A stretch of DNA of 64,000 nucleotides from Methanosaeta sp. PtaU1.Bin112 (GCA_002067705.1 MVRL01000087.1:1-64000); one strand, 5' to 3'; positions 50,809 to 60,648 are shown, counted from the first letter of the stretch. The notes: generated from the letters alone by a model not told the origin. Translations and numbers: made by a program.

Positions 50809-51336
50809 TTAAATCCGCATCTGGGCAGACCTTCTCACCTCCTGATAGAGATCCTTTCCTTGGGAATCTATGGCCACAATCATGGGACCGAATTCTTTTG
50901 CCTCAAAGACCCAAAGGGATTCGGCCATGCCCAGCTCCGGCAGATGCACGGCTCTCGCGCTAAGCTGCCTTGCCGCAGCCGCTCCGCATCCTCCCGGATA
51001 GGCGAGATAGACTGCTCTATTCCGGAAGGGCTCGCCAGGAAGGCCACCCTTGCCGATGATGGCTCGCACCCCCTGCTCCAGTATCTGTTCAGTGTAACGG
51101 GCCATGCGTCCGCTGGTTGTCGGTCCGGCGGACAGGACCCGGCTGTCCTGGATGATTGGGCCGCAATGGTAAAGGGCTGCTCCTTCTAGAGATATAGGGC
51201 TTCCAGCGCGGTGAATTAAGGCATGAGCTTTGTCACGAGCGGTAAAGAGCAGACCGCTCAAAAAAACCACATCTCCAGCCACGAGCTTTTCCACATCCTT
51301 GCCAGAGAGGGGGGTCTGCAGATAATAGGTGGTCAT
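50809..51336 (-). CDS. fumB: fumarate hydratase class I, beta subunit
   Basis: About 175 residues from ATG 51336, which overlaps the alpha-subunit stop by 4 nt. This is the C-terminal half of class I fumarase: TPLSGKDVEKLVAGDVVFLS, ALYHCGPII, TTSGRMARYTEQIL, GKGGLPGE and AKEFGPMIVAIDSQGKDLY. It forms the active site with the alpha subunit, hydrating fumarate to malate in the partial TCA cycle. Confidence 0.93.
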   Translation of the reverse strand: MTTYYLQTPLSGKDVEKLVAGDVVFLSGLLFTARDKAHALIHRAGSPISLEGAALYHCGPIIQDSRVLSAGPTTSGRMARYTEQILEQGVRAIIGKGGLPGEPFRNRAVYLAYPGGCGAAAARQLSARAVHLPELGMAESLWVFEAKEFGPMIVAIDSQGKDLYQEVRRSAQMRI

Positions 51337-52148
51337 TGCACCACCTCCGTTGCGCTGCGGTTTGCCCAGCATTGAAAGTTTATGGCTACCGGCAGGGAAG
51401 CAGTGTGGCATAAGGCCGTCTCAATCTTTACGCCAAGGGCGGTGATGTCTCCACCCAAGCCCATGGGACCGATGCCAAGGGAATTGATCCTCTCTAACAG
51501 TCTCATCTCCTCCTGGGAGCTGCCGGGCATATTAAGCAGAGCCCGCTTGGCCAGGCGTGCTGCCAGATCGAAGCTGCCGCCCAGGCCGATGCCCAGGAAG
51601 AGAGGAGGACAGGCGTTAGCCGCCCTTTCGGCCACTGTCTTCACAATGAAATCAAATGGGTCGTCCGCCGGGTTTAGCATTCCCACCAGGCTCATGTTCT
51701 CAGAGCCCGCTCCCTTGGGAAAGGCGGTGATGGAAAGACCGCAGCCATCCACATAATCCAGGATGACATCCGGCATGCCTGGGCCGGTGTTGTCTCCGCT
51801 GTTCTTTCGGGTGAGTGGATGGACAGCATTGGGGCGCAGAGGGATCTTTTCGGTGGCGATTCTCACTCCTTCCGCTATCGCCTCGTAGAGACTAAAGTCC
51901 AGACAGAGGTCGCGGCTCATCTTGACATGGAAGATGGCAAGGCCGGTGTCCTGGCAGAGGGGCAGACTGCTCTGTCCGGCGATCTTTACGTTCTCCAGCA
52001 TGAACTGCAGATGCTGTCTGGCAAGCGCATTGCTCTCTCTTTTCGCAGCCTGCCGGATTGCCTCTAAGACCCAATCAGGCAGAGATGTCTCTGCTCTCTC
52101 CAGGGCACGGACCGTGGCCTGCACCACCTGATCCTTCATATCGCTCAT
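51333..52148 (-). CDS. fumA: fumarate hydratase class I, alpha subunit
   Basis: 271 residues, the Fe-S half of class I fumarase. Cluster Cys lie in SLPLCQDTGLAIF (about 61), in NACPPLFLGIGLGGS and near ETALCHTASLPVAIN; GLGGDITALGVKIE is also conserved. The start overlaps the DUF166 stop by 4 nt; a second in-frame ATG is three codons later. Two-subunit fumarases are usual in archaea. Oxygen-labile 4Fe-4S dehydratase. Confidence 0.95.
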   Translation of the reverse strand: MSDMKDQVVQATVRALERAETSLPDWVLEAIRQAAKRESNALARQHLQFMLENVKIAGQSSLPLCQDTGLAIFHVKMSRDLCLDFSLYEAIAEGVRIATEKIPLRPNAVHPLTRKNSGDNTGPGMPDVILDYVDGCGLSITAFPKGAGSENMSLVGMLNPADDPFDFIVKTVAERAANACPPLFLGIGLGGSFDLAARLAKRALLNMPGSSQEEMRLLERINSLGIGPMGLGGDITALGVKIETALCHTASLPVAINFQCWANRSATEVVQ

Positions 52149-52879
52149 GCCTTTCTCCCCTTCTTTCCCTGCTCGATTTTGATGGGTTGGGACTGGAGAG
52201 GCAGCTTGAGGTTGGTCAATTTGCCCAGAGCCCTTTCCATGGCGTCTTTATGCAGGTCTCCGGAGGTGTGAATGCCTCCTGGAGTTCCGCGCACTGCCCG
52301 ACAGGGATACTGCTGGCAGAAGAGGCCGGTCATGGAGGCCGCTTCATCGACCGTCTTTCCAGTAACGCCGGCGGCTGCATGCCAGGTGGCCCCGCAGGGA
52401 GAGCCGCGCAGGACCTTTACCTTGCTTATCCGTCCGCCCTTAGTTTCAACTTCCAGCTCCGGTTTGCCCAGCTTCCTGGCAAACTCGTCGATGACGGGAA
52501 CGCCACACTCTTCCAGGGTGCAGCAGATCTCATCCACCTCTATATGAATGCCAAACTCATCTGCGATCTTCTCCAGCTCACCAATAGAGCCGGCCCGGCC
52601 AATTCCGCCTGGGATTATGGCCGCTTTGACTCCTGCGGCGCCTGCAAGGCGCACGATCTCCGGAGTCAGGTCGGGATGAAATGTGTAGAGAATGAGCAGG
52701 TCCGTCTGGAAGATCCTGGGATCGAGGTTCAGCTCTTTGACAAACTCTTCCGGGTCCTCGATGAAGCCGGGCAGCACCTGGGGAACCTCTACTGAGACCA
52801 CCCTAAAGTCGGTTTTGGTCTTTATGGTATCTATAAGGCGCTCGCCGTACTTTCCTCTCTTAACTACGCCTACCAGCAT
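52145..52879 (-). CDS. DUF166 family protein (Cys-containing)
   Basis: 244 residues. Family features: MLVGVVKRGKYGERLIDTI, VEVPQVLPGFIEDPEEFV, AAIIPGGIGRAGSIGELE, GSPCGATWHAA and CQQYPCRAVRGTPGG. DUF166 proteins of archaea were once annotated as thymidylate synthase without good evidence. The Cys set near the C-terminus and link to the Fe-S enzyme fumarase hint at cluster assembly or sulfur chemistry, which is inference. First gene of the operon with fumarase alpha and beta. Confidence 0.85.
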   Translation of the reverse strand: MLVGVVKRGKYGERLIDTIKTKTDFRVVSVEVPQVLPGFIEDPEEFVKELNLDPRIFQTDLLILYTFHPDLTPEIVRLAGAAGVKAAIIPGGIGRAGSIGELEKIADEFGIHIEVDEICCTLEECGVPVIDEFARKLGKPELEVETKGGRISKVKVLRGSPCGATWHAAAGVTGKTVDEAASMTGLFCQQYPCRAVRGTPGGIHTSGDLHKDAMERALGKLTNLKLPLQSQPIKIEQGKKGRKA

Positions 52880-53039
52880 GAATCATGGAATGAATGATGG
52901 TAGTTAATAGATATTTGCTGAGGAGCGCAGGCCTCTGGGATGAGTGGGCAACAACCATCGCCGGTCTCATCAAGCTGCTTCATTTTCAAATCAATCCCGC
53001 ATGTCTTTATATCAAAGCAGTTGCATTATGCGCACTGCA

Positions 53040-54395
53040 ATGACCGAAATAGAGAGCTCTTGCGGTGGTGTCCGATGTATTCCTTCCCTTCTCATCGCAG
53101 GCACCCACAGCGGTGTGGGCAAGACTACAGTCACTATGGGCCTCATGGCAGCCCTCCGTGCTCGCGGCCTGAAGGTGCAGCCTTTCAAGGTAGGCCCTGA
53201 CTTCATCGATCCCTCTCATCACAGTGCAATCTGCGGGCGAACATCGCGCAATCTCGATCCTTTCATGATGGGCGAAGAGGGGGTGCGTCGCTCCTTCTCC
53301 TCGGCTCTTGAGGGCGCTGATGTGGCTATTGTCGAGGGAGCAATGGGCATTTTCGACGGCATGGATGGAACAGAGATAGGCAGCTCCGCCCAGGTGGCCA
53401 AGATACTCGGACTTCCGGTTCTGCTGGTCATAAATGTGCACGGCATGTCGCGCAGTGCTGCCGCCCTTGAGAAGGGATTTGCAGAATATGATCAAGATGT
53501 GCGCCTGGCAGGGACAATTCTCAATCAGGTGGGAAGCGAGCGGCACCTGGCTATGCTGAAGAGCTGCCTGCATAAGCCAATCTATGCTGCTCTGCCTCGT
53601 GAGAGAGAGATGGAGATGAAGAGCCGTCACCTGGGCCTGGTGATGGGCTTTGAGAAGGAGCATGACGTGACTGCTCTGGCTGCCTGGCTGGAAAAGCATG
53701 CTGCCATCGACGAGATCCTCTCGCTCAGTGCTCCTGCCTGTTCGGCAGGGACTGAGAAGCCCCTTGGGCAGAGATCGGTGCGCATAGGCATTGCTAAGGA
53801 TGAAGCATTCTGCTTTTATTACTACGACAATCTGCGCGAGCTGGAGAGGCAGGGCGCAGAACTGATCTATTTCAGCCCGTTAGATGATGATCTGCCTGAT
53901 GTGGACGGCTTGTATATCGGTGGCGGCTATCCGGAATTGCATGCAGATCGGCTGGAGTCGTCTCCTGCCAGAAGACAGATCAAGAGAGCATCAGAGGATG
54001 GAATGCCCATTTATGGGGAATGCGGCGGTCTAATGTACCTGGGCCGCGCCATTGAGATGGAGACGGGCTCATTTCAGATGGTCGGTGCACTGCCTGGTTA
54101 TACTATTATGACCAAACGACTTGCGGCTCTGGGGTATGCTCAGGCAGAGGTTGTCGGAGAAAATCCCATAGCCGGGATGGGCAAGATCCTTCGCGGTCAT
54201 GAGTTTCATTATTCGCGATTTAGCTGTGACCGGGATGCACACTTTGCTTTTCGGTTAGGCAGGGGCAAAGGAATTCAGGAGGGATGGGACGGCCTGATGG
54301 AGCATAACACCGTGGGTGGATATCTTCATGCCCATTTTTTTTCCTTCTCCGTAGAACGTTTCATAGGGAGTTGCAGGAATTACCGGAAAAAATAG
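53040..54395 (+). CDS. cobyrinate (or Ni-sirohydrochlorin) a,c-diamide synthase
   Basis: About 451 residues. ATG 53040 is favoured because TTTATAT at about 53007 predicts a leaderless mRNA; ATG 53028 is an alternative. P-loop AGTHSGVGKTTVTMGLMAAL, PFKVGPDFIDPSHH, VEGAMGIFDGMDG and the C-terminal glutaminase GECGGLMYLGRA give the CbiA fold, which amidates the a and c side chains with glutamine and ATP. The same fold is used for cobamide (CbiA) and for coenzyme F430 (CfbB) synthesis in methanogens; sequence alone, without cfbC/D neighbours, does not decide. Confidence 0.88.
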   Translation: MTEIESSCGGVRCIPSLLIAGTHSGVGKTTVTMGLMAALRARGLKVQPFKVGPDFIDPSHHSAICGRTSRNLDPFMMGEEGVRRSFSSALEGADVAIVEGAMGIFDGMDGTEIGSSAQVAKILGLPVLLVINVHGMSRSAAALEKGFAEYDQDVRLAGTILNQVGSERHLAMLKSCLHKPIYAALPREREMEMKSRHLGLVMGFEKEHDVTALAAWLEKHAAIDEILSLSAPACSAGTEKPLGQRSVRIGIAKDEAFCFYYYDNLRELERQGAELIYFSPLDDDLPDVDGLYIGGGYPELHADRLESSPARRQIKRASEDGMPIYGECGGLMYLGRAIEMETGSFQMVGALPGYTIMTKRLAALGYAQAEVVGENPIAGMGKILRGHEFHYSRFSCDRDAHFAFRLGRGKGIQEGWDGLMEHNTVGGYLHAHFFSFSVERFIGSCRNYRKK

Positions 54396-54714
54396 CTTTG
54401 GTGGGATGGAGCCTGCCTGAGCAAGAAAATCTGAAACAATGGGTCAAGAATAAAAAATCGTGTGTACTGAATAGATCTTGTCCATCACCGCTTTTGCATC
54501 TTTTTAAAAATACATATTTATTTCAAGAGATGCTTTATGTTTTTTATATTTAGAGCAATCCACTAATAAGGTGAACATGTGATATTATAGTTTTGTATTT
54601 AGAGTAAATACTTTGGCGATTTAAGCATTATGGAATATATAGACTCAATTTAGAGAAAAGTTTAAATGCAGGACCACATTCATGCAGCTTTATAGTGCAA
54701 ATGGAGTGTAAACT
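54396..54714. other. AT-rich intergenic region
   Basis: About 320 bases without a supported gene. Its right end contains AAAAGTTTAAATG (about 54655-54667), a probable BRE/TATA element for the gene at 54715. Confidence 0.45.
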
Positions 54715-54927
54715 ATGAGCAAAATCAATAGCGGACTTGTGCTCTTCTCTCTCCTGATGGCACTCTCTCTGGGAGTCGCCATTGGTGAGGAAGTTGTGGC
54801 CAATGAGAATGTCAGTGAAAATGCAACTGAGAACGCCAGCGAGAACCTGACCATCAACGATACCGATAACGCAACCATCGAGGTTGCCGAGAACGATTCC
54901 GTTGAGACAACAGAAGTTAAGGCTTAG
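54715..54927 (+). CDS. small secreted sequon-rich peptide
   Basis: 70 residues. A signal peptide (GLVLFSLLMALSLGVAIG) is followed by about 46 mature residues made almost only of Glu, Asn, Thr, Val, Asp and Ser, with seven Asn-x-Ser/Thr sequons (NVS, NAT, NAS, NLT, NDT, NAT, NDS). If N-glycosylated, the mature product would be mostly glycan. Ribosome site GGAGTG, a good promoter and a hairpin terminator argue for a real, separately transcribed gene. No known family. Confidence 0.7.
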   Translation: MSKINSGLVLFSLLMALSLGVAIGEEVVANENVSENATENASENLTINDTDNATIEVAENDSVETTEVKA

Positions 54928-54968
54928 GCAGGTTAGAGTACAATTTCGTCCTTTTGGGCGGAAAGACT

Positions 54969-54995
54969 GGCAGGATCTTCCTGCCGACAATTTTT
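54969..54995 (+). terminator. hairpin terminator after the sequon-rich peptide gene
   Basis: Perfect 7-bp stem GGCAGGA/TCCTGCC with a TCT loop (54969-54985), then GACAATTTTT. It lies about 40 nt after the stop codon. Confidence 0.65.
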
Positions 54996-55094
54996 CTCAT
55001 CAGCAACATATTCGCATTAATGGATCCAAATACAACGAAATTTTTAGAAAGGCTTATATTTTTCTTAGAAAAAAGCATTGTTTGAGGTACGAAT

Positions 55095-55796
55095 ATGAGA
55101 AGCTCAAGTGCATTGATACTATTAGCTGCATTAGTGACTTTATCATCGGGATGCGTCCTGGCTCAGGACGCCTCGAATGCTACAATTGATCTGAATGCCA
55201 CAAATGAGACGGCAACTACCGAGGTTGCGCCAGTTGCAGAAGCCGTCGCTCCTCAGACAGATGCCGTGCAGACCTCGCAAGCTGCACCTCAGGAGACCGC
55301 GTCAAGGTTCAAGCAGCTGTCCACCTTCGTCAAGGGTGCTACCACAATCCTGGGAAAGAATGCCGCCCAGGAATACTCGGATGTGTCCAAAACAGCTAAT
55401 CGTGATACCGTATTCACTCGCGATGCGGGTGTCTCTGCTCCTGCTGTCAAGGTAGGCATCACCAAGGTAAGCACGGGAGATGACAAGTATGTCCAGGTAG
55501 CCAACAAGGCAGTCGGTGCCTGGGATCTGATGGGATGGACACTGGCCTCAGCCGGAAGTACCACCTTTACCTTCCCATCGCTGACCCTGGATGAGGGGGC
55601 TTTTGTGCGCGTCCATGAAGGAGAAGGTTCGGGCAGCAAGACCGATATTTACAGCAATAGCACAGTACCGCTCTGGACCGATAATCTGGTATCCCTGCAG
55701 GATGCGGATGGAACTGTCATATCCACTTATGATATCTCAGCTGCTCCCGCAGAGAGTGCATGGGTCGATCCACTGGCCAGCCAGATTCAGTACTAG
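55095..55796 (+). CDS. secreted lamin-tail (LTD) domain protein
   Basis: 233 residues. Signal peptide ALILLAALVTLSSGCVLA is followed by a Thr/Ala/Gln-rich linker (about 25-70) with three Asn-x-Ser/Thr sequons (NAT, NAT, NET). The C-terminal 110 residues match the lamin-tail Ig-like domain: KVGITKVSTGDDKYVQVANK, WDLMGWTLASAG, FTFPSLTLDEGAFVRVHEGE and SLQDADGTVISTY. Prokaryotic LTDs are extracellular and often attach to nucleases or surface structures. The Cys at the signal-peptide end could also be a lipobox. GAGGT is upstream; a terminator hairpin follows. Confidence 0.8.
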   Translation: MRSSSALILLAALVTLSSGCVLAQDASNATIDLNATNETATTEVAPVAEAVAPQTDAVQTSQAAPQETASRFKQLSTFVKGATTILGKNAAQEYSDVSKTANRDTVFTRDAGVSAPAVKVGITKVSTGDDKYVQVANKAVGAWDLMGWTLASAGSTTFTFPSLTLDEGAFVRVHEGEGSGSKTDIYSNSTVPLWTDNLVSLQDADGTVISTYDISAAPAESAWVDPLASQIQY

Positions 55797-55800
55797 TTCG

Positions 55801-55820
55801 CAGCTGGCCGCAGCTTTTTT
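55801..55820 (+). terminator. hairpin terminator after the LTD-protein gene
   Basis: AGCTG/CAGCT stem with a GCCG loop, directly followed by TTTTTT, beginning 5 nt after the stop codon. A second T-run lies at 55832-55838. Confidence 0.6.
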
Positions 55821-55858
55821 AAGCGGTATACTTTTTTTAAAAAATTTGGCTGGTTAGT

Positions 55859-56488
55859 TCATTCAAACATAACTGGATCAGTATCCAACAGCCAATTTAT
55901 CAGGACGATGCAGTGGTCGGCATGCAAGCTAACCGGTCCCAGGGAGACTACTCTCGCTCCAGCCTGCTCCAGCAGAGCCTCCTCCTCGGGCATCATTCCG
56001 GTGTGGTCGCCCAGGATGAATGCCATCTCTCCGGAGGGGCTGGCGCAAGCCATGCATTCCTTGCCACTTTCCTTACTGATCGGTCGAATATCCGTGCCGT
56101 CCTCCCGCAGGTAAATCAGTCTTGCATCTTTTAAGTCGGATAGCAGCTCGGGAAAGCCGCCCGTGCGAACGAAGATTCCCGATGTGGACATCGCCCATTG
56201 GGGAGTTGCCGGAACTGCCAGGGCCTTCTTGAGCAGAGCTGCGGTGGTGCGCTCGTCTGGATTGAGGTGGCGCAGCGTCTCGCCCCGAAGCTGAATGGTC
56301 TTGGCGGTCTCGCCGCCCAGGAGCACCAGGTAGACGCAGACGTCCTTTCGAATGCCATGCGATAGGACGAAGGCGGAGGTGACCGCCCGGCAGAGAATGT
56401 CCAGGCGGCCGGAGGTCCCGGGGATGTCTTCCAGGGAGAAGTTCGGAGTAGTAGTGGCCTTGTGGCCGACGACGATAAAATTACGCAT
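55859..56488 (-). CDS. trmY: tRNA (pseudouridine54-N1)-methyltransferase TrmY
   Basis: About 209 residues from ATG 56488, where the conserved MRNFIVVGHKA opening lies. SPOUT-class methyltransferase that makes m1-pseudouridine at position 54 of archaeal tRNA. Features: LCRAVTSAFVLSHGIRKD, GETLRHLNPDERTTAALL, FILGDHTGMMPEEEALL and the C-terminal knot LGPVSLHADHCIVLINWLLD. Monocistronic. Confidence 0.93.
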   Translation of the reverse strand: MRNFIVVGHKATTTPNFSLEDIPGTSGRLDILCRAVTSAFVLSHGIRKDVCVYLVLLGGETAKTIQLRGETLRHLNPDERTTAALLKKALAVPATPQWAMSTSGIFVRTGGFPELLSDLKDARLIYLREDGTDIRPISKESGKECMACASPSGEMAFILGDHTGMMPEEEALLEQAGARVVSLGPVSLHADHCIVLINWLLDTDPVMFE

Positions 56489-56602
56489 GGCCGTACTGGC
56501 GAGCAGGAGATACAAGCATCTTTCGGACTCGAAGGATACTGGTTCAGCCCAAAAGAATAATAACCCCTAGAGCAACCCAGTTATCTTCAAGCGGAGAATT
56601 AG

Positions 56603-57241
56603 ATGATTCGCGTCATATCCCTGGACATGGACGGCACCCTGGTCAACACCAGATTTGTGGACAAGGTTTGGATGGAAGGCATACCAATGCTTTATGCCGA
56701 AAAGACCGGCCTGGATTTTCTTGCTGCCAGGAGCTACGTTGTCGGCGAGTACATGAATATCGGCAGCGATCATTTAGAGTGGTATGACTTGCTCTACTGG
56801 ATTGACGGGTTCGGGCTGAAGGTGGGCAAGGAAGAGCTCTTGCAGATGTATGAGGATGAGATCGAGATCTTCCCTGAGGTTCCGGAGGTTCTGGATTATC
56901 TCTCCGAGAGCTACGATCTGGTAGTGACCTCCAACGCAGCTCGCGAGTTCATCGACTTTGAGCTGGACGGCCTGTCGGAATACTTTAGGGAGATCTTTTC
57001 CGTTACCTCTGATTTCCGGGAGGTAAAGAAATCACCTCTGATCTACGGTAAGGTCTGCGCTCATATGGGTGTGAAGCCTTTCGAGGTTCTGCATATCGGC
57101 GATCATTATAATTACGATTACGAGTCTCCTCTGGAGGCCGGTCTGGATGCTCTCTTCCTGGATCGTAAGGGGGAGCGCTCCGGCCCTGAGGTAGTGGGCG
57201 ATTTGCGAGAGGCACTGGCTTTGATCGAGGGGTGTGTTTAA
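56603..57241 (+). CDS. HAD-superfamily hydrolase
   Basis: 212 residues. Motif [11 protein letters not shown], motif II VVTSNAA, motif III EVKKSP and motif [22 protein letters not shown] make a HAD subfamily I phosphatase with a helical C1 cap (about 15-90). Substrate unknown; phosphoglycolate, phosphonate or nucleotide phosphates are typical. GGAG precedes the ATG. It directly precedes the decayed pyrF. Confidence 0.85.
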   Translation: MIRVISLDMDGTLVNTRFVDKVWMEGIPMLYAEKTGLDFLAARSYVVGEYMNIGSDHLEWYDLLYWIDGFGLKVGKEELLQMYEDEIEIFPEVPEVLDYLSESYDLVVTSNAAREFIDFELDGLSEYFREIFSVTSDFREVKKSPLIYGKVCAHMGVKPFEVLHIGDHYNYDYESPLEAGLDALFLDRKGERSGPEVVGDLREALALIEGCV

Positions 57242-57290
57242 GGCCGAATGCCATCGGAAAGAAATCGATGCGCCGGTTAAATTGCAGAAT

Positions 57291-57590
57291 ATGAGGAAAA
57301 AGATCGGTTACCCGCTAATCCTCAGCGCAGGTCTTGGAATAGTAACCGAGATCCGCTCTTTTGCTCCGGTCATTGCCGATCTTAAGGTGGCTGACACTCC
57401 CAATACCAATCGGCTCATCGGTCAGGCGGTGCTTGATGCCGGAGCAGGCGGCATTATCGCTCAGGCTTTCCCTGGAAAGGACTCTCTGTAGGCCGGAGCC
57501 GATTACCTGATAGTGGGCAGATCGATCTATGATTAGCAGGAGCTGGCCATCGCGGCAAAGAAGCTTCTCGCTCTTCTTTCGTCCTCTTAG
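57291..57590 (+). pseudogene. pyrF: orotidine 5'-phosphate decarboxylase remnant
   Basis: Starting at ATG 57291, one frame gives [15 protein letters not shown] then [20 protein letters not shown] and [16 protein letters not shown], the central strands of archaeal OMP decarboxylase with the catalytic D-x-K-x-x-D loop (ADLKVAD). TAG follows at once. In the same frame after that stop comes AGADYLIVGRSIYD, the C-terminal phosphate-binding strand, a second TAG, then QELAIAAKKLLALLSSS and the final TAG. The N-terminal strand and about one-third of the middle are missing. This is a multiply deleted pyrF with two internal stops; a functional copy must exist elsewhere or the pathway be replaced. Confidence 0.85.
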
Positions 57591-57996
57591 CCTCTCGTCT
57601 CCTGGATCCATTTGCTCGGTTCGGCTGCTAAGCTGCTCATTAATCACGTTTTGCTGATGCAGCTAGCTCAATGCCGGGCAAATAATGGCTGATTGACCTT
57701 TTTTCTGGATCTTCGGATCTAATGATCGTCGCGCAATTATCCACCCTTTCCCTTGGACATGGGGCCTGTCCACCTTAAATACACACAGATCATTCATGAT
57801 CTATTGAGAGAGTCCGGCATCATATTCATTGAAGGACCCATGTCCTCCGCCATTAAAGCAAGCAGCCTTTTTAAGGTAATCAAGGACGTCAATAAACGGA
57901 CGGCAGAAGCAGTTGCGGAGACGGAAATCACTTTTAGGGATATCTATTATATCAAGGATAAGTCTGCATCACTCAGTCGATATTGTGCATATCGAA
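57591..57996. other. region between pyrF remnant and histidine kinase
   Basis: About 400 bases. A plus-strand frame of 84 codons (57753-58007) begins MDMGPVHLKYTQIIHDLLRE and overlaps the kinase start. It has a helical look, but no known domain and no convincing ribosome site, so it may be a remnant. No other gene is seen. Confidence 0.35.
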
Positions 57997-60648
57997 ATGA
58001 ATATTAATGAGGATGAGTTATCTCTTTTTTATCTTGGTGTCTTAGTTATGGGCAGCTACTTTAGCGATAAGATAAACGGTCTCAGCATCACTCTTGATGA
58101 GTTGAAGCACAGGAGTGATGTGAGGCAAAATATTGAAGAGATCTGCTCAGATCACCAAGCGGTATTGGAATTGATTGAGCATCTTAAGGTCGGCCTGGAA
58201 GAGCTGGAAGATCGCAGTCGTAATATAACCAGTATCATCGAAAATGCTCCCCTGGCCATCGCCATTATCGAAAGAGATGGGTCCTTCAGCAGCATAAATC
58301 CAAAATTTATCGATCTTTTCGGCTATGCACCGGAGGAGATTACCTGCGGAAGAGAATGGTTCCGAAGAGCTTATCCTGATCCTGATTATCGAAAGCTTGC
58401 CATAGGCAGTTGGATCGGTGATCTGAAGGAGATCGGTGCCGGGGTTAAAAGGATCCGCACTTTTATAGTAACCTGCAAGGATGGGACGAAAAAAGCCATA
58501 AAATTCGCTGCCGTTTCCCAGGAAAATGGAGCGAATCAGCTCATTTGCGAGGAATTAAAGACAGGATACGGCCCAGAGGAGGTGAATCTCACTCGCCGTC
58601 AACTAATGGATATTATTGATTTCCTGCCTGATGCCACCTTCGTAATAGATAGAAACCGGAAGGTGATTGCCTGGAACCGGGCCATAGAGGAGATGACCGG
58701 CGTCAAGAAACAGGATATAATCGGAAAAGGAGATTATGCTTACGGAGCTTCATTCTATCGAGAGCGAGGGCCTATCCTGATCGACTTGATATATGAAGAA
58801 GACCCGGATATAAGGTCTCGATACCGGTATGTCGATCGAAAAGGTGATACATTATTTGCCGAATCAGCTTCGTCTTTTATGCTATGTGGACGGAGAACAT
58901 ATATCTGGGCTAAGGCGTCTCCTCTCCTTGATGATGAAGGGGAGCTGATTGGAGCTATTGAATCCATTAGGGACATAACTGAACGAATCGAGGCAGAGGA
59001 AGCGCAAAGAGACTCGGAGCGTCGCCTGGCTGATATCATTAATTTCCTTCCCGACGCAACCTTTGTTATTGACAGAACAGGAAAAGTCATAGCCTGGAAT
59101 CGGGCAATCGAGATTATGACCGGTATTGTCGCCGGGGAGATGCTTGGAAAAGGCAACCATGAGTATGCGCTTCCTTTTTATGGTGAGCGTCGGCCGATGC
59201 TTGCCGATCTCGTGCTCGAATTGAATAAAGCATCAACGGATCGATATGATCAGTGGGGCAGAAAAGAATGGAGCATCGATAGTCTCTTTAAAAATCTGGT
59301 CAGACAGGAAGATGGAAGCTTATTCATGGAAGCTTTTATGCCTAAAATGAGAATTTGCGAGGCTTATTTGCAGGGCAGTGCAACAGCACTTTATGATTCG
59401 GATGGCAATATCACTGGTGCCATTGAATCAGTGCGCAATATTACAGAGAGCAAAAAGGTGCATGAGGCCCTTTCCGCTGCCAAAGATCAAGCTGAAGCTG
59501 CAGCTCGCGCTAAATCAGAGTTTCTGGCAAACATGAGCCATGAGATCAGAACTCCCCTCAATGCCATCATTGGCATGACGGGAATACTCCTCGATACTTC
59601 TTTAGAGTCGGATCAAAGAGACTATCTTGAGACGGTTCGCAGCAGTGGTGAGGTCCTTATGTCCGTTATCAACAATATTTTGGACTTCACCAAGATCGAG
59701 GAAGGCAAAAGAGAGATTGAGAGGCTGCCTTTCGAACTTGCCGGATGCATTGAAGAGGCAATGGATCTGCTCACACCCATCGCCGCGGAGAAGTATATCA
59801 ACTTCTATTATGATATTGATGCAGCTGTTCCCAAGAGGCTGCTTGGAGATGCCATCAGCATCTCCCAGATACTGATAAACCTCTTGAGCAATGCGATCAA
59901 GTTTACAGATAGTGGAGAAATATCCGTGCATGTCTCCAGCGAGCTGTTGAATAGCAGAAATGTCAGGCTCTTCTTCTCGGTCAAAGATACGGGGATTGGA
60001 ATTCCCCTGGATCGCATGCACAGTATCTTTCAGTCATTCAGCCAGGTCGATATGTCGACCACTCGCAGGTATGGCGGAACGGGACTGGGTCTGGCCATCA
60101 GCAAGAGGCTGGTAGAGCTTATGGGTGGGACCATTTGGGTGGAGAGCGAGATGGGCAAGGGAAGCACATTTTGCTTTACAGTTATGGCTGAAGCCGCAAC
60201 GCCCGAGCAATGCTTGCAGATGAGAGCAAAACCCCCTGAGGTCGATTTTCATTATGACATTCCAAAGCATTTGAGTCTATTGTTGGCGGAGGACAATCTC
60301 GTAAATCAGAGGGTCGCTTTGCTTATGCTCAAGAAGCTTGGACTTAAGGCAGATGTAGCTGCTAACGGCAGAGAGGTTCTGCAGGCTTTGGAGCGCAAGA
60401 GATACGACATTGTTCTGATGGATGTGCAGATGCCGGAGATGGACGGATTTGAAGCCTCAAAAGCCATTCGGGAACGGTGGAGAGATGGGTTGCCTTACAT
60501 AATAGCCGTTACAGCTCACGCTTTGGAGGGCGACAGGAAGAAATGCATCGAAGCAGGCATGGATGACTACATCAGCAAACCGGTTCGCTTGGGAGATCTG
60601 GCTCGCGTTCTGGCAGAGTTTTCGCTTCAACGGAAATTTGCCACATAG
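57997..60648 (+). CDS. hybrid histidine kinase: PAS x3, HisKA, HATPase_c, receiver
   Basis: About 883 residues from ATG 57997 (ATG 58048 is an alternative). It has no membrane helices and so is cytoplasmic. Three PAS domains lie at about 76-190, 201-325 and 342-480; the second and third share [11 protein letters not shown] and [10 protein letters not shown], so arose by duplication. HisKA carries [10 protein letters not shown] with phospho-acceptor His at about 515. HATPase motifs are [20 protein letters not shown] and [13 protein letters not shown]. The receiver (about 758-880) has EDN acid residues, phospho-acceptor Asp at about 809 in [12 protein letters not shown], and a Lys in YISKPV. 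It has no neighbouring regulator; output would pass to another protein. Confidence 0.92.
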   Translation: MNINEDELSLFYLGVLVMGSYFSDKINGLSITLDELKHRSDVRQNIEEICSDHQAVLELIEHLKVGLEELEDRSRNITSIIENAPLAIAIIERDGSFSSINPKFIDLFGYAPEEITCGREWFRRAYPDPDYRKLAIGSWIGDLKEIGAGVKRIRTFIVTCKDGTKKAIKFAAVSQENGANQLICEELKTGYGPEEVNLTRRQLMDIIDFLPDATFVIDRNRKVIAWNRAIEEMTGVKKQDIIGKGDYAYGASFYRERGPILIDLIYEEDPDIRSRYRYVDRKGDTLFAESASSFMLCGRRTYIWAKASPLLDDEGELIGAIESIRDITERIEAEEAQRDSERRLADIINFLPDATFVIDRTGKVIAWNRAIEIMTGIVAGEMLGKGNHEYALPFYGERRPMLADLVLELNKASTDRYDQWGRKEWSIDSLFKNLVRQEDGSLFMEAFMPKMRICEAYLQGSATALYDSDGNITGAIESVRNITESKKVHEALSAAKDQAEAAARAKSEFLANMSHEIRTPLNAIIGMTGILLDTSLESDQRDYLETVRSSGEVLMSVINNILDFTKIEEGKREIERLPFELAGCIEEAMDLLTPIAAEKYINFYYDIDAAVPKRLLGDAISISQILINLLSNAIKFTDSGEISVHVSSELLNSRNVRLFFSVKDTGIGIPLDRMHSIFQSFSQVDMSTTRRYGGTGLGLAISKRLVELMGGTIWVESEMGKGSTFCFTVMAEAATPEQCLQMRAKPPEVDFHYDIPKHLSLLLAEDNLVNQRVALLMLKKLGLKADVAANGREVLQALERKRYDIVLMDVQMPEMDGFEASKAIRERWRDGLPYIIAVTAHALEGDRKKCIEAGMDDYISKPVRLGDLARVLAEFSLQRKFAT

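Noticed and set aside
57753-58007. 84-codon frame before the histidine kinase.
   Set aside because: No known domain, no good ribosome site and overlap with the kinase start; kept only as a note on the region.
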